This document shows, in pieces, positions 1-8,759 of a DNA stretch of 64,000 nucleotides. The position numbers and the translations under genes were made by a program. Source of the stretch: an uncultured Lachnospiraceae bacterium (GTDB lineage: Bacteria > Bacillota > Clostridia > Lachnospirales > Lachnospiraceae). Under the pieces are notes generated by a model. The model made no database searches and had not been told where the DNA came from. It saw nothing but the letters and a program-made list of their open reading frames with translations. The DNA is taken from the NCBI GenBank assembly GCA_905233955.1, contig CAJOFQ010000004.1, positions 38,417 to 102,416 of the forward strand. The letters are read 5' to 3'. Position 1 is the stretch's first letter. Each line of letters starts with the position of its first letter.

Positions 1-698
1 CTGCACAAATTACTGAGCGGGGGCACCTTCCGATAATAGTTGGAGGAACCGGGTTTTATATACAAGCCCTGCTGTATGATATTGATTTTAAGGAAGAGGA
101 TGCAGACAGAAGCTACAGAAAAGAGCTTGAGGAGGAAGCAAAAAAGAATGGCAATGAGTCCTTGTATAAAAGGCTTGTTGAAATTGACAGTGCTTCCGCC
201 CAAAAGATCCACCCTAACAATACAAAAAGGCTGATTCGGGCTTTGGAATACTTCCATCTTACGGGGGAGCCTATCTCAGGGCATAATGAGCTTATGCGAA
301 GAAAAGATTCTCCCTATTCTTTTTGCTATTTTGTGCTGTATAAGGACAGGGAAAAATTATACGAGAATATTGAAAAACGGGTAGATGGCATGATGGAGCA
401 GGGGTTTTTGCAGGAGGTAGAAGCTCTGAAAAAATCAGGCGTGACTAGAAGGATGACATCCATGCAGGGACTGGGTTACAGGGAATTGTATGATTATCTT
501 GAGGGAAAATATCCTTTAGAAGAGGCGCTTAGACTGATAAAAAGAAACACCAGACATTTCGCAAAGCGTCAGCTTACCTGGTTTAAAAGAGAAAGAGATG
601 TCATATGGGTGAATAAGGATGACTATAAGGATAATGATGAACTTGTTTCATATATGTGTGAAATAATACATGATAAAATCGGATGGGAGAGGCGTTAA
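1..698 (+). CDS. miaA: tRNA dimethylallyltransferase MiaA (5' truncated by window edge)
   Basis: Transfers a dimethylallyl group to N6 of A37 in tRNAs that read UNN codons. The reading frame is open from base 3, and the ORF-track start at 162 is only an internal TTG. The visible part begins at the family motif IVGGTGFYIQALLYDIDF, followed by HPNNTKRLIRALEY and MQGLGYRELYDYL, both typical of MiaA. About 230 of roughly 310 residues are present; the P-loop lies upstream of the window. The stop TAA shares its last base with the ATG of the next gene. In Firmicutes miaA often neighbours the PLP enzyme found here, which supports the call. Confidence 0.95.
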   Translation, partial: AQITERGHLPIIVGGTGFYIQALLYDIDFKEEDADRSYRKELEEEAKKNGNESLYKRLVEIDSASAQKIHPNNTKRLIRALEYFHLTGEPISGHNELMRRKDSPYSFCYFVLYKDREKLYENIEKRVDGMMEQGFLQEVEALKKSGVTRRMTSMQGLGYRELYDYLEGKYPLEEALRLIKRNTRHFAKRQLTWFKRERDVIWVNKDDYKDNDELVSYMCEIIHDKIGWERR

Positions 699-1963
699 TG
701 GACTGGTATCAAAAGCTTGGAATATCGGAAAAGGTTCAAAAGCTCGGCGAGGAAAGCGAAGCAAGACTTAGGGAACGATTTTATAAAATTGACAGGATAG
801 CTGAAGAAAATCAGTTAAAGGTTTTGAATGCGTTTCAGACAAATAAGGTTTCAACTGAGCACTTTTGCGGTACTACGGGATATGGATACAATGATAGTGG
901 AAGGGATACTCTGGAGGCAGTATATGCTGCAGCCTTTGACGCAGAGGCAGCCCTTGTCAGACCCCAGATAACCTGTGGTACCCATGCATTGGCAGTAGCT
1001 TTATCAGCTAACACCAGACCTGGTGATGAAATATTTTCCCCGGTAGGCCGGCCTTATGATACATTAGAGGAGGTTATAGGAATACGCCCTTCCAGGGGCT
1101 CTCTTGCGGAATATGGAATAACATATGCCCAGGCGGATCTTAAGGCTGACGGAAGCTTTGATTACGAAGCTATACGAAGCAGGATCAACGAGCGGACAAA
1201 GCTTGTTACAATACAGCGTTCCAGGGGTTATGCCAGCCGCCCGTCTCTTTCAGTTGAAAAAATTGGGGAGCTGATTTCTTTTATCAGAGGTATAAAACCG
1301 GAAGTGATCATCATGGTTGACAATTGCTATGGAGAATTTGTTGAGACAAAAGAACCGATATCCGTTGGAGCGGATATGATAGTAGGATCACTTATTAAGA
1401 ATCCCGGAGGAGGACTGGCACCTATCGGAGGCTACATAGCCGGGAAAAAAGAATGTATAGAAAATGCGGCTGTGCGGCTTACATCACCGGGTCTGGGAAG
1501 AGAAGTCGGTGCGTCATTAGATGTATTAAGAAGCCTGTATCAGGGATTCTTTTTAGCGCCTGTAGTTACTGCACAGGCAGTAAAGGGAGCAATATTCGCG
1601 GCTGATATAATGGAACACATTGGATTTAAGGCATATCCTGCTTCTGATGAGGAGCGGTGTGATATCATAGAGTCAGTGGAATTCGGGACTGCAGAAGGCT
1701 TGTGTGCCTTTTGTGAGGGAATCCAGCAGGCTGCGCCGGTGGATAGCTTTTTGAAGCCTGTGCCATGGGATATGCCCGGTTACGATGATCAGGTAATAAT
1801 GGCAGCAGGGGCCTTTATCGCCGGTTCTTCTATCGAGCTGTCTTGTGATGGGCCTTTGAGAGAGCCGTTTTTGGCATTTTTCCAGGGCGGACTTACCTTT
1901 TGGCATGCAAAATACGGTATCCTTGCCGGGGTTCAAAATCTTTATAACGCCTCACTTGTTTAG
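698..1963 (+). CDS. Methionine gamma-lyase family PLP enzyme (YnbB / 'aluminium resistance' family)
   Basis: A fold-type I PLP enzyme of about 421 residues, in the family that includes B. subtilis YnbB. The exact substrate is not established for the family. The likely PLP lysine is in VGSLIKNPGGGLAP, and RPQITCGTHALA matches the cofactor-phosphate loop region. The ORF track starts at 683, but ATG 698 has GGGAGAGG at the right distance and overlaps the miaA stop (TAATG), so I prefer it. That overlap suggests translational coupling with miaA. Length is normal for the family. Confidence 0.85.
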   Translation: MDWYQKLGISEKVQKLGEESEARLRERFYKIDRIAEENQLKVLNAFQTNKVSTEHFCGTTGYGYNDSGRDTLEAVYAAAFDAEAALVRPQITCGTHALAVALSANTRPGDEIFSPVGRPYDTLEEVIGIRPSRGSLAEYGITYAQADLKADGSFDYEAIRSRINERTKLVTIQRSRGYASRPSLSVEKIGELISFIRGIKPEVIIMVDNCYGEFVETKEPISVGADMIVGSLIKNPGGGLAPIGGYIAGKKECIENAAVRLTSPGLGREVGASLDVLRSLYQGFFLAPVVTAQAVKGAIFAADIMEHIGFKAYPASDEERCDIIESVEFGTAEGLCAFCEGIQQAAPVDSFLKPVPWDMPGYDDQVIMAAGAFIAGSSIELSCDGPLREPFLAFFQGGLTFWHAKYGILAGVQNLYNASLV

Positions 1964-1984
1964 AAAAAACACTTATGATAGAAT
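1956..1984 (+). promoter_or_regulatory. Predicted sigma-A promoter for the radC-mre operon
   Basis: TTGTTT, a 17-bp spacer and TAGAAT. The -35 box overlaps the end of the preceding gene. It is the only good candidate in the 77-bp gap before radC. Inferred from consensus only. Confidence 0.5.
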
Positions 1985-2040
1985 AAACTGATATTCTTTT
2001 CATCAGATTTGCCCACGAGAAGAGTAGAAAGGGCATACTT

Positions 2041-2745
2041 ATGAAGAGAAATGACAAAAAAAGACAGCGTAGCAAGGCATGGGACGGATGCCTGCTTCCC
2101 GGCGACAAGGCCAGGCGCCTGGGGCTTGAAAGCCTTAGTGATTCGGAGCTTGTAGCTCTGATCATACGAAGCGGAACCAGGACCAAAACAGCTTTGCAGT
2201 TGGCTTCTGAGATTTTAGCCATCGGCGATCGCCAGCTAATGAACCTTTACCAGCTTAGCGTGAATGACATGCTTGGTATTGAAGGGGTTGGCGAGGCTAA
2301 GGCCCTCCAGTTGAAGGCCGTTGCGGAGCTTTCTAAGCGTATTGCTTCCTCCAGGCGGGTAACGGGCATTTGTGTTGAGAATCCTGCGACCATTGCGGAT
2401 TATTACATGGAGAGCATGAGACATGAGAAGCAGGAGCGATTCGTGGTTGCGCTTTTTGACAGCAAGGGTCACTTCATAGCTGATTCCGTTGTAACACAAG
2501 GCACAGTCAGATATGCTGTCTTTTCACCGCGGGAGGTATTTGCTTTTGCGGTATCTCACATGGCGAGCTTTCTTGTGGTTTTGCATAACCATCCAAGTGG
2601 GAATTGTGACCCCAGCGCGGAGGATGACAAGGCTACAGTGCGCATTGCCAAATGCGGCAAATTAATGGAGATATCACTTCTGGACCATATTATTATTGGG
2701 GACAATACTTATTACAGCTATCGTGAAAATGGACTGCTGGATTAG
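2041..2745 (+). CDS. radC: RadC family JAB/MPN-domain protein
   Basis: A 234-residue UPF0758/RadC protein. Residues about 15-95 form a helix-hairpin-helix region (MLGIEGVGEAKALQLKAV). The C-terminal JAB domain carries the metal-binding signature HNHPSGNCDPSAEDD, so a metal-dependent hydrolase fold is expected. The original DNA-repair role is disputed and the cellular function is unknown. It is the first gene of the shape operon, 15 bases before mreB, as in many Clostridia and Bacilli. Confidence 0.92.
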   Translation: MKRNDKKRQRSKAWDGCLLPGDKARRLGLESLSDSELVALIIRSGTRTKTALQLASEILAIGDRQLMNLYQLSVNDMLGIEGVGEAKALQLKAVAELSKRIASSRRVTGICVENPATIADYYMESMRHEKQERFVVALFDSKGHFIADSVVTQGTVRYAVFSPREVFAFAVSHMASFLVVLHNHPSGNCDPSAEDDKATVRIAKCGKLMEISLLDHIIIGDNTYYSYRENGLLD

Positions 2746-2760
2746 ATCGGAGGTAGGAAT

Positions 2761-3774
2761 ATGGCAGGCGGTTATGGTATTGATATGGGTACGGGCAATC
2801 TAAAGATAGTTGACCGTGCTTCTGGTGAGATTACTAATGAGAAGAACACAATAGCCATAGTTGACAAAGACCAGATGTATGCATATGGCGACGAGGCATA
2901 TGCAATGTTTGAAAAGGCTCCGGAATCCATAGAAGTTTCATTCCCTATTCATGGCGGAGTAATTGCGGAATTTGATAATATGCAGACCATGCTTCTGGAG
3001 GTTTTGGAGCACAAGGTAGGTGCCAGACTCAAGGGTTCAGATATAGTTGTGGCTGTTCCCACAGATATTACTGAGGTTGAGAAAAAGGCCTTTTACGATA
3101 TTTTTGCCAAGACCAGGATCAAGGCACATTCTATCAGTCTGTGTGAGAAGCCATTGGCTGATGCTTTGGGCATGGGCATGGATATTACAGAGCCTACAGG
3201 AGTAATGGTAGTTGATATTGGTGCAGATACTACAGAGATTTCTGTAATCTCTCTTGGGGGACTGGTTTTATCCGAATTAAAATCCTTTGGCGGTAACAGA
3301 ATGGATGAGTCCATTGTTACCTACATGAAGCGCAGATATAATCTTGTGATCGGACAAAAAACCGCCAAATCATTAAAAGAGAGCATAGGCTCTGCCATCA
3401 ACCGCGTTACGGATTCCAAAACCGTAGTTGGACGGGATGTGGTAAGCGGCCTTCCAATCGAGATGGAAGTAACAGGGGAGGTTGTTTACGAGGGAATTCG
3501 TGATGATCTTGACAACATAGCTACCTCTGTGAAGATGATCCTGGAAAAGGTTCCGCCGGAGCTTGCCAGGGATATAGTTCATTCAGGAATCTATCTGTCA
3601 GGAGGCAGCAGCAGAATTCCGGATCTGGCGGAGTATTTTTCCAGCCTTACCAATATCAATGTCAATGTTGCAGAGAATGGTGATGAGGCTGTAGTTCGCG
3701 GACTGAACCGCATACTGACAGATGACAAATTTTCACGGTTTGGATACAGCATGAAATCGAGGATATTCAGTTAG
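2761..3774 (+). CDS. mreB: Rod shape-determining actin homologue MreB
   Basis: A 337-residue cytoplasmic actin-like ATPase that forms membrane-associated filaments guiding the elongasome. The phosphate-1 loop is GIDMGTGNLKIV (GIDLGTAN is more usual), phosphate-2 is VVDIGADTTEISVIS, and the adenosine motif is IYLSGGSSRIPDL. The Shine-Dalgarno GGAGG lies 7-8 bases upstream. The stop codon directly abuts the ATG of mreC. It could be an Mbl-type paralogue, but the mreCD neighbours favour MreB. Confidence 0.95.
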   Translation: MAGGYGIDMGTGNLKIVDRASGEITNEKNTIAIVDKDQMYAYGDEAYAMFEKAPESIEVSFPIHGGVIAEFDNMQTMLLEVLEHKVGARLKGSDIVVAVPTDITEVEKKAFYDIFAKTRIKAHSISLCEKPLADALGMGMDITEPTGVMVVDIGADTTEISVISLGGLVLSELKSFGGNRMDESIVTYMKRRYNLVIGQKTAKSLKESIGSAINRVTDSKTVVGRDVVSGLPIEMEVTGEVVYEGIRDDLDNIATSVKMILEKVPPELARDIVHSGIYLSGGSSRIPDLAEYFSSLTNINVNVAENGDEAVVRGLNRILTDDKFSRFGYSMKSRIFS

Positions 3775-4632
3775 ATGAACAGACGCGGCAGCAGAACGAC
3801 TATACCCGGCAATTTCATACTTATTACACTGACTATAATCTGCATAGTATTGCTGTTTATTAACTATGCCACAGGCTTTACAGGAGGCCCTCTGGTAACA
3901 ATTTCCAACTATATCTTTGTTCCTATGCAGAGGGGCATTGATTTCATAGGAGGCTCTATTGCATCGACCAATGAGGACGCCAAGACCAAAGCGGAGCTTC
4001 TGGAGGAGAATGCTGCTCTTCGTGATCAGGTGGATGAGCTTACCAACAGACTGACCAATACCCAGCTTCAGCAGACTGAGCTTGATGAATTGCTGACGCT
4101 GTATGACCTGGATTCCACCTACAAGGAATACAAGACCACAGGGGCTCATGTCATAGCCAGGGGTACCAGCAACTGGTTTTCTACTTTTACCATTGATAAG
4201 GGTACATCAGAGGGTATCAAAAAGGACATGAATGTCATAGCAGGCAGCGGATTAGTCGGAATTGTTACTCAGGCAGGCAGACATTATTCCACAGTAAGAA
4301 CTGTAATAGATGATACCAATAATGTCAGCGCCATGGTTTTAGATACAGACGACAATTGTATTATTTCCGGAAGCCTCAAGATGATGACTGAATCCGGCAT
4401 GATAGAGATCAGTTCCCTGGAGGATGAAGATGATGTTGTGAAAACCGGTGACGCTATTGTCACCAGTAATATCAGCGACAAATATCTGCCTGGTATTCTG
4501 GTGGGATATGTGGGAGAATTGGATAATGATGCCAACGGCCTTACCAAATCCGGCACCATGACTCCTGTAGTGGATTTTAAGCATCTTAAGGATGTTTTGG
4601 TTATTCTGGAAACAAAGGAGATAAGCGACTGA
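3775..4632 (+). CDS. mreC: Rod shape-determining protein MreC
   Basis: A 285-residue bitopic membrane protein that links MreB to the periplasmic-side PBP and RodA machinery. There is one N-terminal membrane segment (about residues 13-32), then a coiled coil (about 63-105, AELLEENAALRDQVDELTNR), then the beta-rich MreC core with GSGLVGIVTQAG and ITSNISDKYLPGILVGYV, which are strong family signatures. It starts immediately after the mreB stop and shares one base with the mreD start, so the three are tightly coupled. Confidence 0.93.
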   Translation: MNRRGSRTTIPGNFILITLTIICIVLLFINYATGFTGGPLVTISNYIFVPMQRGIDFIGGSIASTNEDAKTKAELLEENAALRDQVDELTNRLTNTQLQQTELDELLTLYDLDSTYKEYKTTGAHVIARGTSNWFSTFTIDKGTSEGIKKDMNVIAGSGLVGIVTQAGRHYSTVRTVIDDTNNVSAMVLDTDDNCIISGSLKMMTESGMIEISSLEDEDDVVKTGDAIVTSNISDKYLPGILVGYVGELDNDANGLTKSGTMTPVVDFKHLKDVLVILETKEISD

Positions 4633-5195
4633 TGCAGCAGACGGTTTACAAATATTTGATCCGGTCAGCTATTGCCGTTTTCGGTGCTTTGTATATTGGG
4701 TTTTTGCTTCAGACCAGTTTTTTTCCCAGAATAGCTCTGGCGGGTGTGACCCCTAATATCATACTCATAGTAACTTCTATGTTTGGTTTTCTTCTGGGAG
4801 CCAAATACGGTATGATAACGGGTTTCCTGGGAGGTCTGCTTCTGGATATTTTCTGCGGTTCTTCATTTGGAATGTACGCGCTTATGTATCTGTATGTGGG
4901 ATCCTTAAATGGAGCTCTTGCCAAGATATATTACGGTGACGATATTAAGCTGCCATTATTTCTGATAGGCGGAAGCGATTTTCTGCTTGGCATGACTATA
5001 TATCTGTCTCAGTTTTTGATGCGCAACCGCAGCGATGCGGGATTTTATATAACCAATATTATAGTTCCGGAGATGGTTTATACAGTTCTTGTTGCAATCT
5101 TTTTATATTTTCCACTCAGATGGGTATGCAGCTGGGTAGATCAGGGCGGAGAACGAACAAATCGCAGTGTAAGAGGGGTCAGAGAGCTTGGCTGA
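4632..5195 (+). CDS. mreD: Rod shape-determining membrane protein MreD
   Basis: A 187-residue integral membrane protein with about five hydrophobic segments, the expected size and topology for MreD. GFLGGLLLDIFCGSSFGMYAL matches the conserved G(L)xxD..(G)..G region of the family. Its ATG overlaps the mreC TGA, and its own end overlaps the TTG start of the PBP gene by 8 bases. Confidence 0.9.
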   Translation: MQQTVYKYLIRSAIAVFGALYIGFLLQTSFFPRIALAGVTPNIILIVTSMFGFLLGAKYGMITGFLGGLLLDIFCGSSFGMYALMYLYVGSLNGALAKIYYGDDIKLPLFLIGGSDFLLGMTIYLSQFLMRNRSDAGFYITNIIVPEMVYTVLVAIFLYFPLRWVCSWVDQGGERTNRSVRGVRELG

Positions 5196-8025
5196 CTTTT
5201 TAGATAGAATAAAAGAATATTTACTGGGATCCAGAATAACGGCTTTGTCCTTTGTGATAACTGCTTTTTCCATGATACTCGTGGGGCGATTATTTGTGCT
5301 GCAAATAGTTCGTGGCGAGGATTATCAGAATCATTATGATCTGTTGGTGGAGAAAACCGAGAATATAGATGCCACCAGAGGCAGTATCTATGACCGCAAT
5401 GGAATCTGTCTTGCCAGCAATGAGCTTGCGTTTGCTGTTACCATTGAGGATAGCGGCACCTATCAAAGCGATTCTGATAAGAACAAAGCTTTATCGGAGA
5501 TTCTGTACGAGGTGATCTCTCACATTCAGAATAATGGCGATGAGATAGATAAGGATTTTGGGATTTTTATTAATTCCTCAGGTGAATATGAGTTTGTGGA
5601 TTCAGGAACTTCTTTACAGAGGTTTCGCGCTGATATATTCGGGCATGCCAAGATCAGCCAGCTTGAATACAATACCCGTCTTAAGCTCAATGAAGCCAAA
5701 GCAAGTGCTGATGATATAATGGAGTACCTTACTGATAAGCGCTTTGGGATACCGAAAAAGTATCCAAAAGAGATGAGGTACGCGATTGCGGTCATCCGTT
5801 ATAACATGAATAAAAACTACTATCAAAAATATATCGCCACTACTATTGCTTCTAATGTAAGCAATAAGACTGTGGCCTATATCAAGGAGAACCAGAACGA
5901 GCTTACAGGTGTAGACATAGAAGAAAAATCAGTCAGAACTTACGCCGACAGCGAAGCATTTTCCAGTATTATTGGTTATACAGGAACTATCTCAACAGAC
6001 GAATATAATGAACTGTCCAAGGATGATGACACATATACCCTGAACGATACCATCGGCAAGGCAGGAATTGAGCAGTACATGAACAAATACCTGCGGGGGA
6101 AAAAGGGTTCCCAGACGGTGTATGTAGACAGTGTAGGCAACCTTATCGAGACGACTGATCATACGGATCCTGTCACAGGCAAGGATGTATATCTGTCCAT
6201 AGATGCCAGCCTTCAAAAAAGGGTATACAGTCTCCTGGAGAAGGAAATCGCCGGTATACTCCTGCAGAAGATAGTCAACGCCAAAACCACAGCTAAAACT
6301 GCCAAAGCATCTGATATTACCATTCCTGTTTATGATGTCTATTATGCGCTGGTGGGCAACAGTGTAATTGACATCAGACATTTTACCGAACCTGATGCGA
6401 CGGAGCTTGAGAAGCAGGTACAGGCGGCATTTGATGGCAAAAAACAGGTCGTCATGGACACTTTAGGGTCTATGCTTACTTCACAGGAGCCGGTTATATA
6501 TAAGGATTTATCTGAGGAATATCAGGCTTATTCTACATACATTGTAAAAAAGCTCAAGGACGAAGATGTAATTTTAAGGGATCAGATAGATACCGATGAC
6601 GAGATCCAGAAAAAGTGGACCTCTGAAGAAGCAAGCGTTAATGAATACATCAGGTACTGTATCGAGCAGGACTGGGTGGATATAACTGCCTTTACCGAGC
6701 AGTCTGAATATGTCGACACTGACGAGCTTTACAATAATCTTGCAGCCTATATTATCGACAGATTCAGCAATGACAATGGATTTGACAAATTAATCTACAA
6801 GAATGCCATTTTGGAGGATCTGGTTCGCGGTAATCAGCTCTGTGCGATAATGTTTGACCAGGGAGTTCTGGAATGGGACGAAGAGACCAGGAACGCCCTT
6901 GCAGATGGCAGAAGAGGTGCATATGACTTCATAAGAAGCTGTATATCCTCCCGTTCTATTACGCCGGGACAGTTGGCGTTGGAGCCTTGTTCAGGTTCAT
7001 GTGTGATGATAGACACTAAGACGGGAGAGCTTCTGGCCTGTGTAACATATCCCGGCTATGACAGTAATCTTTTATCTAATGCCAGAGATTCGTCATATTA
7101 TGTGTCACTTAATACTAATTTATCTAATCCTCTTTATAACAATGCTACCCAGCAGAGGACGGCCCCGGGATCTACATTTAAGATGTGCTCGGCTATGGCC
7201 GGGTTATCCGAAAGGGTGATTACTACCGCAACCCAGATTGTGGATTTAGGGGAATATGACAAGGTCTCTAACCATCCAAAATGCTGGATATATCCGTCAT
7301 CACACGGTTCGCTTAATGTTGCCGAAGCCATACAGCATTCCTGCAACTACTTTTTTTACGAGGTGGGCTTCAGGCTTGCAGGCGGAGGCGGATATAATGA
7401 TGCCAGGGGCATATCCAGATTGCAGAAGTACGCCAATCTCTTAGGACTTGATCAGAAGACCGGAATAGAGATTGAGGAGAATACATCCTCCATAGCTACG
7501 GAATATCCGGTAATGGCTGCAATAGGCCAGTCTAATAACAATATTACCACCATTGCTCTGGCAAGATATGTTACGGCAATAGCATCCAGTGGAACGGTGT
7601 ATAAATTATCGCTTTTGGATCATGTTCAGAATGCCAAGGGTAAAACCGTCAAAGAATACGGTCCCAAGGTCAAGACCAACATCGGTATACTAAATGCCGG
7701 TGAGTGGGGTGCTATTCACTCAGGAATGCGCTCTGTGGCAGAGGATCTTAGCAGTTTTAACAATTTCTCTGTAGAGGTTGCAGGCAAAACAGGAACCGCC
7801 GAGGTTAATAACCATCCAAACCACGCATTGTTTGTAGGATACGCGCCCTACGACAATCCCAGAGTGGCTCTTGCTACCAGGATAGCATTTGGTTACACAT
7901 CTCACAATGCAGCGGATATATCAAGACATTTTCTGGGAGTGTATTTTGGAGATGAGGCATCCATAGAATATGCTGATTCGGATGAGACCAGAGGCGTGAC
8001 TACAAGCGGTTCGGTAACAGATTAA
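5188..8025 (+). CDS. mrdA: Elongasome transpeptidase PBP2, long form with inserted linker
   Basis: A class B penicillin-binding protein that cross-links sidewall peptidoglycan with RodA. It starts at TTG 5188, overlapping mreD; GGGGTC/GAGAG lies just upstream. There is one membrane anchor (about 17-40), then a pedestal domain with ATRGSIYDRNG. Transpeptidase motifs are SxxK (STFK, Ser about 662), SxN (SCN, about 718) and KTG (KTGTAEV, about 867). At 945 residues it exceeds the usual 600-720. The excess is an acidic stretch of about 240-260 residues between DVYLSIDASLQK (about 332) and VMIDTKTGELLA (about 605), normally a few dozen residues. SpoVD/FtsI is less likely given the mre-rodA context. 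Confidence 0.93.
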   Translation: MADFLDRIKEYLLGSRITALSFVITAFSMILVGRLFVLQIVRGEDYQNHYDLLVEKTENIDATRGSIYDRNGICLASNELAFAVTIEDSGTYQSDSDKNKALSEILYEVISHIQNNGDEIDKDFGIFINSSGEYEFVDSGTSLQRFRADIFGHAKISQLEYNTRLKLNEAKASADDIMEYLTDKRFGIPKKYPKEMRYAIAVIRYNMNKNYYQKYIATTIASNVSNKTVAYIKENQNELTGVDIEEKSVRTYADSEAFSSIIGYTGTISTDEYNELSKDDDTYTLNDTIGKAGIEQYMNKYLRGKKGSQTVYVDSVGNLIETTDHTDPVTGKDVYLSIDASLQKRVYSLLEKEIAGILLQKIVNAKTTAKTAKASDITIPVYDVYYALVGNSVIDIRHFTEPDATELEKQVQAAFDGKKQVVMDTLGSMLTSQEPVIYKDLSEEYQAYSTYIVKKLKDEDVILRDQIDTDDEIQKKWTSEEASVNEYIRYCIEQDWVDITAFTEQSEYVDTDELYNNLAAYIIDRFSNDNGFDKLIYKNAILEDLVRGNQLCAIMFDQGVLEWDEETRNALADGRRGAYDFIRSCISSRSITPGQLALEPCSGSCVMIDTKTGELLACVTYPGYDSNLLSNARDSSYYVSLNTNLSNPLYNNATQQRTAPGSTFKMCSAMAGLSERVITTATQIVDLGEYDKVSNHPKCWIYPSSHGSLNVAEAIQHSCNYFFYEVGFRLAGGGGYNDARGISRLQKYANLLGLDQKTGIEIEENTSSIATEYPVMAAIGQSNNNITTIALARYVTAIASSGTVYKLSLLDHVQNAKGKTVKEYGPKVKTNIGILNAGEWGAIHSGMRSVAEDLSSFNNFSVEVAGKTGTAEVNNHPNHALFVGYAPYDNPRVALATRIAFGYTSHNAADISRHFLGVYFGDEASIEYADSDETRGVTTSGSVTD

Positions 8026-8057
8026 AGCCGTTATGTTCCAGATAGAAGGAGCGGTAT

Positions 8058-8759
8058 ATGATAGATGCATGTACGATCAAGAGCAATTCTTATGGTCTTA
8101 CACTTGTTTTGAGCCAGGAGGCGGATTTCGAGACTATGATCCGGGAGGTCTGTGCAAAGTTTGCGGAGGCCAAGCATTTTTTTGGTAAGACCGATCTCAT
8201 ACTAAGAGTGGAGGGCAGAGAGCTTACAGGCCAGCAAATGGCTGTCCTGGCTGAAGCAATTGAGCTGAATTCCATGATACATATTATCCTGATAGACGAG
8301 AAAGATGAACTTAAGGATGTCAGGATGGCAGAGAGGAAAGACCGGTTTTATTTTGAAGAGTATTACAAGAACGCCAAGATCATCCCTTCAACAGTAAAAA
8401 AGGACGAGACAGTTGAATCGGATGGAAGCATTTTGATACTTGGTGATGTCAAGAAGAATTCTACTGTGACCGCCAGAGGCAATGTGGTGGTTTGCGGCGA
8501 AGTGTGCGGTAATGTACACGCAGGCTGTGAAGGAGAAAAAGGATGTTTCGTTGTAGCTAATTCCTTCAAGAGTGCTAAGGTACAAATTGCGGATATCAGC
8601 GGCGATTTTACCAGCGGAAAAAGAAAGCTTTTCAGTCGCAGCAGTCAGTTCGAACCTTATGCCGTTGTTTTATGGGAGGGAGTTCTCCTGCATGAACCGT
8701 TGTCCAATGGAATAGTAAAACAGGTGGTAAATCGCGAAGATGATCAGCACATTTCGTAA
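8058..8759 (+). CDS. minC: Septum-site inhibitor MinC homologue, degenerate MinD-binding motif
   Basis: MinC blocks FtsZ assembly and is normally brought to the membrane by MinD. The 233 residues contain an N-terminal FtsZ-binding-like domain (1-110) and a C-terminal beta-helix recognisable from SILILGDVKKNSTVTARGNV and CGEVCGNVHAGCEG. The RSGQ motif that precedes this helix in standard MinC and contacts MinD is replaced by ESDGS. minD and minE, which usually follow in Clostridia, are missing: rodA starts inside the end of this gene (20-base overlap). GAAGGAG precedes the ATG. See findings. Confidence 0.85.
   Translation: MIDACTIKSNSYGLTLVLSQEADFETMIREVCAKFAEAKHFFGKTDLILRVEGRELTGQQMAVLAEAIELNSMIHIILIDEKDELKDVRMAERKDRFYFEEYYKNAKIIPSTVKKDETVESDGSILILGDVKKNSTVTARGNVVVCGEVCGNVHAGCEGEKGCFVVANSFKSAKVQIADISGDFTSGKRKLFSRSSQFEPYAVVLWEGVLLHEPLSNGIVKQVVNREDDQHIS

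Noticed and set aside
1893-2222. 109-residue minus-strand ORF across the radC start
   Set aside because: It spans the promoter and the 5' end of radC, resembles no protein, and is incompatible with the sigma-A promoter found there.
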